From NCBI GenBank assembly GCA_944325595.1, contig CALVAQ010000005.1, positions 1 through 64,000 on the forward strand: a stretch of 64,000 nucleotides of DNA, read 5' to 3'. Positions 1 to 8,961 of the stretch are shown piece after piece. The notes under the pieces were generated by a model. The model saw only the letters and a program-made list of their open reading frames with translations. It was not told the DNA's origin and did not search any database. Made by a program: the position numbers and the translations under genes. This DNA is from Candidatus Gastranaerophilales bacterium. Lineage in GTDB: Bacteria; Cyanobacteriota; Vampirovibrionia; Gastranaerophilales; Gastranaerophilaceae. Position 1 is the stretch's first letter, and every line of letters starts with the position of its first letter.

Positions 1-262
1 CCGGTATCTCAAATGGTATTTCGTCTTCTATGCAAACTATACTTCCATCTGCAAACTTCTCATAATGTAACTTATCATCACCTACAAAAATATAAGACTC
101 GTTCTTATCCCGCTTTAATTTACCTTCATTAATAAGTCGTTCTTTCTCTTCTCTTATACGTTCAAGTAATTTACTTGCTGGTTCATCATTAGGATCTTGA
201 GGAACTAGCTTACCTTTTATTGCTAAATCAAGGATTTTTTGTCTTAGTTGTTTGGTATTCAT
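1..262 (-). CDS. hsdS: Type I restriction enzyme specificity subunit HsdS, N-terminal part (cut by window edge)
   Basis: Translating the minus strand from the ATG at 262 gives MNTKQLRQKILDLAIKGKLV, then a PQDPNDEPAS stretch and a Lys/Glu-rich helix. This is the typical opening of type I HsdS subunits, which carry the DNA-recognition domains of the methylase and nuclease complex. Only about 87 residues lie in the window, so neither target-recognition domain can be judged. The start overlaps the hsdM stop by one base (TAATG), which implies translational coupling. The gene order hsdR-hsdM-hsdS on one strand supports the call. Whether extra or inverted hsdS copies lie beyond position 1 cannot be seen; this matters because a recombinase gene sits nearby. 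Confidence 0.88.
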   Translation of the reverse strand, partial: MNTKQLRQKILDLAIKGKLVPQDPNDEPASKLLERIREEKERLINEGKLKRDKNESYIFVGDDKLHYEKFADGSIVCIEDEIPFEIP

Positions 263-1692
263 TATTCTTTAACCTCAGCGATTAATTCTTGTAGTTTAGC
301 AACTGAAGCAACAATCGAATCCGTTTTTGTTTTAATTTCTTCCAGTAGTTCATTTAGCGAGCAATCAGGGACATCATCTCCAGTTTTAATCCAAGAAATA
401 TCCAAACTTGTTTTATCTCTTTTTAATATTTCATTATAAGAATATCTGCGCCATCTTCCATCAGGATTTTCTTCTGACCAGGTTTGTTTTCTTTTTGAAA
501 GATCATTGGCACAATAGCATTTTACAAAATCATCAAAATCAGATTCTTTAAGTGGATTTGTTTTACCAAAAGAAGGCATATTTGAACGCAAATCATAAAT
601 CCAAACTTCTTTGGTATTTCCTTTATCCTCTTTCCCTCTAGTAAAAAATAATACATTCGTTTTTACACCTTGTGCATAGAATATACCCGTTGGGAGTCTC
701 AAAATCGTATGCAAATTACATTTTTCCATTAAGTCCTTACGAATTTTTTCTCCATCATTATCTGCAAAAAGGACATTATCGGGTAACACTACTGCGGCTC
801 GAGCTTTACCCGTAGTCTTTAAACTACGATAGATATGCTGCAAGAAATTTAATTGCTTGTTACTTGTTGGAAATGTAAAATCATCCCTTGTTGCACGTTC
901 CCCACCCTTTTTAGTGCCAAATGGAGGGTTTGTGAGTACCACATCATACCCTTTTAGTTGTTTACCTTCTGTTGACAATGTATCAGCCAGGTATATTTTA
1001 CCTTCAATATTATGTAGCATAGCATTCATTAATGCCAAACGATGGGTGTCGTGTACTAGTTCACAGCCTGTGAATGCTTGCTGAATTTGAAAATTTTGTT
1101 CATCTGTAGATAAGTCAAATAAATCGCTTGTATTATTCTTAATATGTTGATCTGCCGCAATCATAAAACCAAATGTTCCACATGCCGGGTCGTTGCATCT
1201 TTCGCCAGCTTTTGGATCTACAAGTTTTGTCATTACGTTAATCAAGACTCTTGGGGTGAAATATTGACCAGCTCCAGACTTCTTCTCGTTAGCATTCTTT
1301 TCCAAAAGTCCTTCATATAAATTCCCAAGACCTTCTTCTCTTGCTGAATACCAATCAAGACCATCAATTGATGTTATTATTTTTTCAAGGTTTTTAGGTT
1401 CATCAATATTACTAATTGCTCCTTGATAAATTTCTCTTATTCTTCCCTGGCATTTGTCACCTAAATAGTTTAAAAGTTCTTTATAAAAATGTTTTAATTC
1501 AATCCCCTTTTTTTCTACAAGTTTATCCCACCTATATTGTTCAGGAATTTTATCTTCAGTTCCTGTTTCTTTACTCATTTTTAAAAATAAGATATATGTT
1601 AATTCTGTTACATATTGATGATATGTAATTCCATCATCCCGTAATACATCACATAATTTCCATAATTTTGATACGATTTCTTTATTGTTCAT
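262..1692 (-). CDS. hsdM: Type I restriction-modification methyltransferase subunit HsdM
   Basis: This 476-residue protein is an N6-adenine DNA methyltransferase that works with HsdS and HsdR. The helical HsdM N-terminal domain covers about residues 1-130 (WKLCDVLRDDGITYHQYVT). It is followed by the SAM-binding motif region (GAGQYFTPR and NDPACGTFGFMIAA, about residues 140-180) and the catalytic NPPF motif in DVVLTNPPFGTKKGG at about 255. The C-terminus is a coiled helix typical of the subunit-assembly tail. The length is normal for the family. The start overlaps the hsdR stop (ATGA) and the stop overlaps hsdS, so the three genes form one tightly coupled operon. All catalytic motifs are present, so an active methylase is expected. 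Confidence 0.95.
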   Translation of the reverse strand: MNNKEIVSKLWKLCDVLRDDGITYHQYVTELTYILFLKMSKETGTEDKIPEQYRWDKLVEKKGIELKHFYKELLNYLGDKCQGRIREIYQGAISNIDEPKNLEKIITSIDGLDWYSAREEGLGNLYEGLLEKNANEKKSGAGQYFTPRVLINVMTKLVDPKAGERCNDPACGTFGFMIAADQHIKNNTSDLFDLSTDEQNFQIQQAFTGCELVHDTHRLALMNAMLHNIEGKIYLADTLSTEGKQLKGYDVVLTNPPFGTKKGGERATRDDFTFPTSNKQLNFLQHIYRSLKTTGKARAAVVLPDNVLFADNDGEKIRKDLMEKCNLHTILRLPTGIFYAQGVKTNVLFFTRGKEDKGNTKEVWIYDLRSNMPSFGKTNPLKESDFDDFVKCYCANDLSKRKQTWSEENPDGRWRRYSYNEILKRDKTSLDISWIKTGDDVPDCSLNELLEEIKTKTDSIVASVAKLQELIAEVKE

Positions 1693-4600
1693 GCAATATT
1701 TTCCTCGTCATTATATAGGTATTCATTGAGTTCATCTATAATTTCTTGTAATTTACCACCGAATCTTTTATCAATAGCATTAAAACCACCGTTAGTTCTA
1801 AATGCCCCGCTATTAAGGATTTGTTTGTCCATAACAGTTTCTTCAAGCAAACTTTTTTCAATTCTATCCAACCAATCTAACTGCATTTTATTAAATTCAT
1901 GATTCAACTTAATTTTTGCAATGGCATTTTTAATTCTTCTTTCGTGACTAATCAAAGGCGAGCCTAGTGCCTGTTGGCGGATAAAACTAATGATATCTGC
2001 CGCTATATCCTCATTCTTTAAATGTTTCCAGGCTGAATTTAGCATGTTTTCATTAAACTGATTTTCATCTAAAATCAGTTTTAATTCTTTTAAATCAGCT
2101 CTGGTCAAATTCTGGGGTCTTGTACATACTGTATTTAAAGCTGCAATTTTATTTATATTGTTATTAATAAATTTTTTAAAAGATTCGATATAATCTTCAG
2201 GGCGTTTACCATTAATATAATCTCGCTCGTGTTCTAACAATTCATCCTCTCTATCATCATACACTTTCGGTTTTGGAATACTTTGCTTTTTGGTATCTAA
2301 CAGCATAAATGCATCTTTATATACTTGCATAAATTCTCTGGCTGCTTTTGTTTCTTTGAAACGAGCTTCTTTAATTATTTGGGTAGGCGTTTTGCCATCG
2401 GTTTTTATTTGAAAATTTTCTAAAGTTTTTTGTGATAAACTTTTTTGTTTTCTTTGAATTTTTGCAAATAACAAATCTAATTGGTTTTGAATATGATCAT
2501 TATTTTCAAAAGCCTCTAACCCCTTATATAAATCCTCAATTGTTGTTGTCACATTGTTTACAACAGGCTTCATTGTATTAACTGGAGCTAAGGAATCATA
2601 AACCCCGACTGGGTCATATATTTCAAAGTGAGTTTTCCCAATTTCTGGACATAACCTTGTTGCACGACCTAACATTTGTTCAAATAGTATTCTAGATTTT
2701 ATTCTTCTCATAAATACAAGTTTAGTAATTTCTGGTACATCTATGCCGGTTGTTAATAAATCAACAGTGACAACAATATTAGGATATTGTTCATTTTTAA
2801 ATCGTTTAATTGCTTCTGCTATTTTCTTTTTATTTCCACCTGCAACACTACCAGTAATTTTAAGAACGGCATCATTATCAATTCCATAATCAGAATATAT
2901 CTTTTTTAAAATGTCAACAATCATATCTGCATGAGCATCATTTACTGCATATATAAGAGTTTTTTCTTTGCCTTCAGGATTAATATCTTTTGCAATTTCA
3001 TTTAAAACAGTTTTATTAAAGTTTGGAAGGATTATATCTCTATTGAATTTATCCACATCAAAAGCAAGTTCATCTTCAAGCTCTGCACTATTTATAATTT
3101 CTCCTGTAATTGGATTATAAATAGCAAGCGTATCTCCCTTTTTGTAATGTACGCCTTCTTTGCTCAACTTTGTCTTAATAGTGTGAGGGGCATCATAATC
3201 TACTAAATACCCATCAATTACGGCTTCTCTGTATGAATAATTAAACACAGGTTTTCCAAATATTTCTGTAGTATGTAAAGCGGGTGTTGCTGTTAATGCT
3301 ACTTTGAATGCATCAAAGTACTCTATTACTGTTCTGTATTTTGAAACATAATCATCTTGATCTCTGTATAGGAGTTCTTCATCACTCATTTCTCTGTCTA
3401 AAATGTATCCACGGTGTGCTTCATCGACAATTATTGCATCAAAATCTGAAACCGAAGGATAAGTTTCGTCTTCAGGATACATAATACGTTTTACCATACT
3501 TTGTACGGTAGAAACTTGTATTTTGATTGTCTTATCAATGTCTTTATCTTCCAATTTATTAATATTATAGATTTGGTTTAATGACATCAAATCTTCAAGT
3601 TTTACATCTTGGAACACATCTTGTGCTTGTTCTCCAAGTGCAGTTCTATCTACTAAGAATAAAATTCTCTTAAATCGTTTGCTTTTTAGAAAACGATATA
3701 TCATACCAAGAATAGTCCGCGTTTTACCTGTTCCAGTAGCCATAGAGAGTAATGCTGTTTTCTTCCCATCTGCTAAAGCATTTTCTACAGCTTCAATAGC
3801 TTTTATTTGATAATTCCTTAAATTTAAGCCATCACTATCCTGCAAGAAGTCATATGGCATATTAGATAATGTTGTTGAGGCTTCTTTTTTGTTTTGTTCA
3901 AGTATTTCCATTATGCCCCCTGGACTTATCCAGCCTTTAAGAGCATAAGGAGCATTGCTTTCATCTCTTAAATCTAAGAACCATATTCCTGATTTTGTTT
4001 CAATTTGTTTTAAGTATTTTCTTCCATTAGTTGCAAAAATAAAAGGAACTTTAAAATCCTTACAACATTTTGTCAAACAATATTTAGAATCATTCTCTTT
4101 TATACATCTAGAATAATCTTTACATTGATAATCAATTACTGATGGAATATCAGATAGAGCCTTTTTAGCTTCAATTATTCCTACTAATTGTAATCCTATA
4201 AACAGGGCATAATCTGCATAACCCGTTTTTGAAACTTTTGAATCTGTTGGCCACTCTGCAATTGCTTGATTAACTCCTTTTTGTGGTCTTGCACCTTTTG
4301 AATAACGAAGTTCTTTTGTATCAACAGTCCAGCCAACTCTTCTTAACTGATCATCAATGAAGAATCGCGTTTCATCTTCAGATATATCTAGACCTTCTGA
4401 AACTGTTTCGGCCTGTCTTTTTCGTTCTGTGCTACTTGATTCTTGAATAACTTGCATTTGAATGATTTTTTCATTCAAAGCACTAATTTGGAATTCTTTT
4501 TCTTTTATAATTTTTTCATAATCGGTTGTAGGTATTTTACTTGGAAGAACAAAAGGCTGAGCTTTGTATTGCCAATCTATATATACTTCTACAAACCAAT

Positions 4601-4979
4601 TTGATAAATTATATGCCATTTTTAATAAGATTTTGGCATTATCAATGGAGTCCAAACCCGCGTGAACTGCATCATTTCTTCGAATTCTTAATGCATACAA
4701 AATATCATCAATAATTTTAGGAAGAACTCCTTCACGTTTCAAAATTCTTATTTTCATTGCTAATGTGTTTTTATCTTCCGGAAGGCTCAGTTTTTCAATA
4801 TCAAAAACAGCATTGACAATAGTTTCACTCAATAAACCAAGTTTATATATACAAGCATTAGGATCTGAGTATAAATAACATTCTGCGGCACTACCAAACT
4901 TTGCAAGTTGTGGATAATATTTATTCAAATATTCAAAATTAGATGTTGGCAAAGCAGAACTCCAGTTTAAAACTTCCAC
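1689..4979 (-). CDS. hsdR: Type I restriction endonuclease motor/nuclease subunit HsdR
   Basis: This 1096-residue protein cleaves DNA after ATP-driven translocation. The first ~170 residues look like a DUF4145-type helical domain, followed by a short coiled coil. Next is the HsdR nuclease domain (about 205-330), with GYADYALFIG and GIIEAKK giving a D...ExK active site. The superfamily 2 motor has Walker A ATGTGKT, a DEAH box (AIIVDEAHRGY), LTATPA, and motif VI-like EQMLGRATRL. The last ~250 residues resemble the EcoEI_R_C domain. The start is GTG at 4979 with no clear Shine-Dalgarno; a TATAAT lies on the minus strand at 4988-4983, so the exact 5' end is less certain than the rest. It is first gene of the hsdRMS operon and all key motifs are intact. 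Confidence 0.93.
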   Translation of the reverse strand: MEVLNWSSALPTSNFEYLNKYYPQLAKFGSAAECYLYSDPNACIYKLGLLSETIVNAVFDIEKLSLPEDKNTLAMKIRILKREGVLPKIIDDILYALRIRRNDAVHAGLDSIDNAKILLKMAYNLSNWFVEVYIDWQYKAQPFVLPSKIPTTDYEKIIKEKEFQISALNEKIIQMQVIQESSSTERKRQAETVSEGLDISEDETRFFIDDQLRRVGWTVDTKELRYSKGARPQKGVNQAIAEWPTDSKVSKTGYADYALFIGLQLVGIIEAKKALSDIPSVIDYQCKDYSRCIKENDSKYCLTKCCKDFKVPFIFATNGRKYLKQIETKSGIWFLDLRDESNAPYALKGWISPGGIMEILEQNKKEASTTLSNMPYDFLQDSDGLNLRNYQIKAIEAVENALADGKKTALLSMATGTGKTRTILGMIYRFLKSKRFKRILFLVDRTALGEQAQDVFQDVKLEDLMSLNQIYNINKLEDKDIDKTIKIQVSTVQSMVKRIMYPEDETYPSVSDFDAIIVDEAHRGYILDREMSDEELLYRDQDDYVSKYRTVIEYFDAFKVALTATPALHTTEIFGKPVFNYSYREAVIDGYLVDYDAPHTIKTKLSKEGVHYKKGDTLAIYNPITGEIINSAELEDELAFDVDKFNRDIILPNFNKTVLNEIAKDINPEGKEKTLIYAVNDAHADMIVDILKKIYSDYGIDNDAVLKITGSVAGGNKKKIAEAIKRFKNEQYPNIVVTVDLLTTGIDVPEITKLVFMRRIKSRILFEQMLGRATRLCPEIGKTHFEIYDPVGVYDSLAPVNTMKPVVNNVTTTIEDLYKGLEAFENNDHIQNQLDLLFAKIQRKQKSLSQKTLENFQIKTDGKTPTQIIKEARFKETKAAREFMQVYKDAFMLLDTKKQSIPKPKVYDDREDELLEHERDYINGKRPEDYIESFKKFINNNINKIAALNTVCTRPQNLTRADLKELKLILDENQFNENMLNSAWKHLKNEDIAADIISFIRQQALGSPLISHERRIKNAIAKIKLNHEFNKMQLDWLDRIEKSLLEETVMDKQILNSGAFRTNGGFNAIDKRFGGKLQEIIDELNEYLYNDEENIA

Positions 4980-5130
4980 ATAATTATATTATCATGAACA
5001 TAAGGCAATGATAAATTTAGATATTAATATAATTTGACCTCAATTGAGTCTTATCTAAATTATTAAATTTTCCTTAATGTTTAAAGTTCTTTTAATAAAA
5101 ACACCTATAATTTAAAAGATAGGGGAAGTG
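4980..5130. promoter_or_regulatory. Divergent promoter region between hsdR and the HamA-like gene
   Basis: This very AT-rich 151 bp spacer separates two divergent defence operons. On the plus strand, TATAAT at 5106-5111 is followed by AGGGG at 5121-5125 and the ATG at 5131. On the minus strand TATAAT reads 4988-4983 towards hsdR. No convincing -35 hexamer was found at 17 bp for either, so only the -10 elements are supported. Confidence 0.4.
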
Positions 5131-5832
5131 ATGAATATAAAACAACCTTCAGTAGAAATTTTGGATACTAATGATATAGTTTGTAATGACTGCAAGTTAC
5201 GTTATGTTCGTGTAAAGATTAATAATATAACGCAAAAAGCTAAAGAAATGATGATAAATATTCTTGATAAAAGTTGGCTAAAAGAACTTGATAATGAGAT
5301 AGATTATAATTCTTTTCTGGCACGTTCTGAAGAAACTATTAATATTCTTACTAAAATTTTAAAAGAAGTTGGAAATGAAATAGGAGCTGAATTTGGAGAA
5401 TTTCTTGTCTCTTCTGTTGCTCAATCAACACTAGAAGAAACATATCAACATGCAAAATTTCCTTTGGCTGAAATTTGGAAGGAAAAAGCGAAAGGAAATC
5501 CTGGCTTTGATTTCCATACTATTTCAGGAGAAGACATATTGTTTTATGGTGAAGCAAAATTTAATTCTGAACAAAATGCATATACTAAAGCTATTTCACA
5601 AATATGCAAATTCATAGACAAGAAAAAAGATATAATGGAATTAACTGACTTGAAAAAATTTAATTCAAGAGTAAATGCAAAACACTTATCCAATGACTCC
5701 AAAGGTTATGTAGCAGCTTTTTCGGTTCATAACAACTTTGAAAATATTTTTCAAACAATACAAAATAATAAAAATGTAAGACAATATTTGCAAAAATATC
5801 CTGAACTATTTTTTATAGGTATTCAAGTATGA
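5131..5832 (+). CDS. Hachiman-like HamA nuclease (DUF1837-like), tentative
   Basis: This 233-residue protein carries the motif run seen in HamA effectors. It has an acidic GAEFGEFLV at about residue 85, then GFDFH at about 127 and FYGEAKF at about 139. Together these give a PD-(D/E)xK-type D...ExK active site, followed by a QICKFI helix. Position next to a large helicase, sharing an ATGA stop/start overlap, matches the two-gene HamA-HamB layout. In Hachiman, HamA is a nuclease held in check by HamB until foreign or damaged DNA is sensed. The ATG at 5131 is preferred over the in-frame GTG at 5128, because the AGGGG at 5121-5125 is better spaced from it. The N-terminal third is not recognisable. 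An unrelated nuclease-helicase defence pair remains possible. Confidence 0.6.
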   Translation: MNIKQPSVEILDTNDIVCNDCKLRYVRVKINNITQKAKEMMINILDKSWLKELDNEIDYNSFLARSEETINILTKILKEVGNEIGAEFGEFLVSSVAQSTLEETYQHAKFPLAEIWKEKAKGNPGFDFHTISGEDILFYGEAKFNSEQNAYTKAISQICKFIDKKKDIMELTDLKKFNSRVNAKHLSNDSKGYVAAFSVHNNFENIFQTIQNNKNVRQYLQKYPELFFIGIQV

Positions 5833-8186
5833 TTAAGCCACATATTCATAAAACAAATGTCATAAGAGCTAAAAATGTCGATAAAGTTATTACTGACATT
5901 ATTAATAAAATGTATAAAGAAGGTCCTATCTCAAATGTTGACTTAGAAAAACTAGCATATATAAAATTATTCCATCCAAAAATATTTAAAATGTATGAAA
6001 GTAAAATATTGTATTTAATGGGCATATTTTATAAACCATTAAAGCCTCATTCTTTGGTAGAAATGGTTTATAATGCATATGCTAAAGATATAAAAACAAA
6101 CCTTAAAAATTCATTTACTCCTATACAAGTTAACATGATTAAAAATATTGATGAAAAAAAATATTTTTCTTTTTCTGCTCCAACTAGTTCTGGCAAATCA
6201 TATCTTTTTATGGATCTAATCAAACATAGAAAGGACGACATTGTAATTATTGTACCATCAAGAGCTTTAATAGCTGAATATTTAGAGAAAACATTAAAAA
6301 TATTAGATAATAATAAGGATGTGTTAGTTTTGCAGTTTGTAGATAATATAAATATAAGACATACAAAAAGGCGTGTCTTTATTCTGACTCCAGAAAGAGC
6401 AAGAGAATTATTTAAGTTTAAAGATCTCTTTAATATTGGTTTGTTTTTAATTGATGAAGCACAATTATCAGAAGAAAATATGAGAGGGCTTACTTTTGAT
6501 TCTTTAATAAGAAGAATTAATACTGAATTCCCTAATGCAACAAAAGTTTTTGCACATCCCTTTATAAATAATCCTCAGGCACAGTTTGAAAAACATAATA
6601 TTACAGAAAATTCTTCGTTCAAAAGCTATAAACAAAATTCTGTCGGGAAAATATATCTAACACCCATAAAAGGGGACATTTTTGCATATAGACCTACTTT
6701 TAAACCGGTAAGATATTATTACACTCGAAATATTATAAAGAAAATATTAAAACAAAAAGGTACAACCATATTAATTTATGCTTCAAAAGCTAAAATATAT
6801 AGTAAAAAACTATTTGAAGATTTTAGAGATTATCTTGACTTGTGCGATGAAATTACAAATCCCAATGCTATAAAAATTATTAAAGAATTACAAGAATATA
6901 TTGGCGCTACAGAAGATAAAAAAGTTTCAAATCTAGTAAAAATGATGCAGAAGGGGATTGTAATTCATCATGGTTCTATTCCTTTAAAGGCACGTTTTTT
7001 GATAGAAAAATTTATCAATTCAGGATACGCTAAAATTTGTTTTGCGACATCAACACTACTACAGGGTATTAATATGCCTTTTGATTTAGTATGGATTGAT
7101 AATTATAGATTCAGAGGCAATGAAGATAAAAAATCCTTAGAGATTAAAAATTTAATTGGTAGGGCAGGAAGAAGTAAAACTTTTAGCAATGCCTTTGACT
7201 ATGGTTTTGTTATTGTCCCAAAAGAAAATTATAATAATTTTTTGGAAAGGCTCAATATAGATACAAAAATAAAAAATACATCAGAATTAGATAATGATGA
7301 TTTCTCATCGTTACCAGAAGATGCAAAAGATATAGTTGACGCAACACGTAATAATACATTTGATGATGAACTACAGATTACTGAATTACAAAAAGAGCGC
7401 ATAAAAAATGCAAATTTAGATGATGATATAAAGTTAATCTTAGATAATATGTTTATTGATAACAATATAATAAGTGCTGCTAATTATAAAAATATGAATA
7501 ATAATACAAGAGAATTAGTGAAAAATTCTTTTAAAAATATATTTGTAAAGCATTTAAGACGTAAAAACTTGTCATATGCTGAACAAAGCATATTAAGTGT
7601 AGCACTTCGAATACTTTTATGGAAAGTTCAGGGGCGTTCTTTTAGCCAAATAGTTGCTTTTAGGTATAACTATATTACAGATGATGAACGCAGAAATGAC
7701 TTAAGGCGACAGCTAAAAGAAAAGCTTATATCGGAGAAAGAATTTCATAAACAAATTGCATCTACTAAATTAAAATATTCGCAAATCCCAAGTGAACTCC
7801 CTAATGTTAATGCATTTCAAAAATCACTATTTGACAAAAATGCAACATTTAAAGATTTTGATTATGATAAATTAGTATATGATACTTATGAATATCTCGA
7901 TACGGTTTTATCTTTTTCATTAAGTAATCCTATATCTGCGGCATTCAAAATGTATTATGATAAAACTCAAGATTCTAGGGCGTTGGCAATGATAAACTAC
8001 TTAAAGTATGGCACAAATAACTCTAAAGAAATTATGTTATTAAGGTATGGATTTGATTTTGAAGAATTGGATTGGTTGGCACCTTGCGTAAAATCTATTG
8101 ATGAAAATGAAATTATTTTTGATGACGTTCTATTAGAAAAACTAGAACAATACCAAAAAGATATTATTTGTAGGTATTGTAATTAA
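5829..8186 (+). CDS. Hachiman-like HamB superfamily 2 helicase, tentative
   Basis: This 785-residue protein is a DExD/H-box helicase. Walker A is FSAPTSSGKSYLF (about residue 115), the Walker B variant is LIDEAQ (about 210), and the second RecA domain has HHGSIPLKAR, ATSTLLQGINMP and LIGRAGR (about 380-455). The ~330 residues after the helicase core are Lys/Asp-rich and mostly helical with no recognised catalytic motif. Translation is coupled to the upstream nuclease gene (ATGA overlap at 5829-5832). The LLQGIN...GRAGR layout is typical of Ski2/HamB-like helicases. Base composition is near 27% GC by eye, well below the core genes further right, which fits horizontal transfer. The helicase call is firm; the Hachiman assignment is inference from the pair. 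Confidence 0.68.
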   Translation: MIKPHIHKTNVIRAKNVDKVITDIINKMYKEGPISNVDLEKLAYIKLFHPKIFKMYESKILYLMGIFYKPLKPHSLVEMVYNAYAKDIKTNLKNSFTPIQVNMIKNIDEKKYFSFSAPTSSGKSYLFMDLIKHRKDDIVIIVPSRALIAEYLEKTLKILDNNKDVLVLQFVDNINIRHTKRRVFILTPERARELFKFKDLFNIGLFLIDEAQLSEENMRGLTFDSLIRRINTEFPNATKVFAHPFINNPQAQFEKHNITENSSFKSYKQNSVGKIYLTPIKGDIFAYRPTFKPVRYYYTRNIIKKILKQKGTTILIYASKAKIYSKKLFEDFRDYLDLCDEITNPNAIKIIKELQEYIGATEDKKVSNLVKMMQKGIVIHHGSIPLKARFLIEKFINSGYAKICFATSTLLQGINMPFDLVWIDNYRFRGNEDKKSLEIKNLIGRAGRSKTFSNAFDYGFVIVPKENYNNFLERLNIDTKIKNTSELDNDDFSSLPEDAKDIVDATRNNTFDDELQITELQKERIKNANLDDDIKLILDNMFIDNNIISAANYKNMNNNTRELVKNSFKNIFVKHLRRKNLSYAEQSILSVALRILLWKVQGRSFSQIVAFRYNYITDDERRNDLRRQLKEKLISEKEFHKQIASTKLKYSQIPSELPNVNAFQKSLFDKNATFKDFDYDKLVYDTYEYLDTVLSFSLSNPISAAFKMYYDKTQDSRALAMINYLKYGTNNSKEIMLLRYGFDFEELDWLAPCVKSIDENEIIFDDVLLEKLEQYQKDIICRYCN

Positions 8187-8194
8187 TTAAAAGT

Positions 8195-8734
8195 CTATAA
8201 ATAAAAATTCATATAGCTTTCGTCGATTGTGTCTTGTTCGACTCCGATGTAGCGAAGTGTTACTGATGGTGAGGAGTGGTTAAAGATTTTTTGCAGGAGT
8301 ACTATATCATTATATTTTTTATAATGATGATACCCGAATGTCTTTCTCAGCGTATGTGTTCCAATTCTTTCCTTCACCCCAACGGCTTGTGTAGCCTTAT
8401 TCAAAATTCTATATGCCTGTGCTCTATCAAGCCTGCAATGTTTTTGTGTATAAAATAGCGGTTGTTCCCCAGGCAAACCTTCTACAAATAAATTAATCTC
8501 CTCTTTTAAAAACCTATTAAGCGGAAATTTCTTATACTTATTTGTCTTTTTCTCTCTAATTTCAATATAATCTCTGCCTTTTACATCCCCAATATCAAGC
8601 GATAATATATCAGATATCCTTAGTCCTGTATTTATTCCAAAGCTGAAAAGCAGTGCATTCCTTGGCTTTTTAGCCAAATATTTTTTAATCTTTTGTATAT
8701 CTTCTATCTTTTTTATAGGTTGTACTATGTTCAT
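8195..8734 (-). CDS. Short tyrosine recombinase/integrase (catalytic domain only)
   Basis: This ~179-residue site-specific recombinase has the complete catalytic set: Arg in NTGLRISDILSL, a Lys in the beta-hairpin KKTNKYKKFPL, HTLRKTFGYHH (HxxR), the second His in FNHSSPSVTLRY, and the nucleophile Tyr in that last segment. It lacks the usual N-terminal core-binding domain, as do FimB-like and some hsdS-shuffling integrases. The start at 8734 (MNIVQPIKK) is chosen because the 30 upstream codons back to the GTG at 8824 look non-protein-like and cover 11-bp repeats. The gene is convergent with the HamB-like gene, 8 bp apart. It may mobilise the island or invert hsdS segments outside the window; the sequence does not decide. 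Confidence 0.85.
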   Translation of the reverse strand: MNIVQPIKKIEDIQKIKKYLAKKPRNALLFSFGINTGLRISDILSLDIGDVKGRDYIEIREKKTNKYKKFPLNRFLKEEINLFVEGLPGEQPLFYTQKHCRLDRAQAYRILNKATQAVGVKERIGTHTLRKTFGYHHYKKYNDIVLLQKIFNHSSPSVTLRYIGVEQDTIDESYMNFYL

Positions 8735-8802
8735 TTCAAATTCGCTTAATCCCAGACAATGATTACTTCTTTGGTCAAAAAAGTAAAGACGAATGACACA
8801 AA

Positions 8803-8833
8803 AATTTAAACACAATTTAAACACTGTTTAAAC
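8803..8833. repeat. Tandem 11-bp repeats upstream of the recombinase
   Basis: AATTTAAACAC occurs twice head to tail (8803-8813 and 8814-8824), followed at once by TGTTTAAAC (8825-8833), which contains the same TTTAAAC core. The repeats lie about 70 bp upstream of the preferred recombinase start. They could be binding sites for the recombinase or a local regulator; this is inference. Confidence 0.6.
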
Positions 8834-8855
8834 GACGTTCAGGCGGGTTGGGGAG

Positions 8856-8886
8856 AAATACAACACAACTTCATTTTGTTGTATTT
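8856..8886. repeat. 9-bp inverted repeat between recombinase and hipB
   Basis: AAATACAAC (8856-8864) and GTTGTATTT (8878-8886) are perfect inverted repeats with a 13-nt spacer, followed by a short T run. It could be a weak terminator or a recombinase site. No plus-strand gene upstream would need a terminator here. Confidence 0.45.
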
Positions 8887-8905
8887 TTCGATTTATTAAA
8901 TATTG

Positions 8906-8961
8906 GATAATATATTATCTAAATATTGACTTTTTACTAAATTTAGTATAATATATTATCT
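8906..8961 (+). promoter_or_regulatory. hipBA promoter with two palindromic operators
   Basis: GATAATATATTATC (8906-8919) and ATAATATATTAT (8948-8959) are perfect palindromes with the same core, 42 bp apart. Between and over them lie TTGACT (8926-8931) and TATAAT (8947-8952), 15 bp apart. The second palindrome overlaps the -10 box and ends 2 nt before the hipB start codon. HipB-type antitoxins repress their own promoter by binding palindromes, so these are the likely operators. The start codon is 9 nt past the -10 box and no Shine-Dalgarno is present, suggesting a leaderless or nearly leaderless transcript. Confidence 0.65.
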
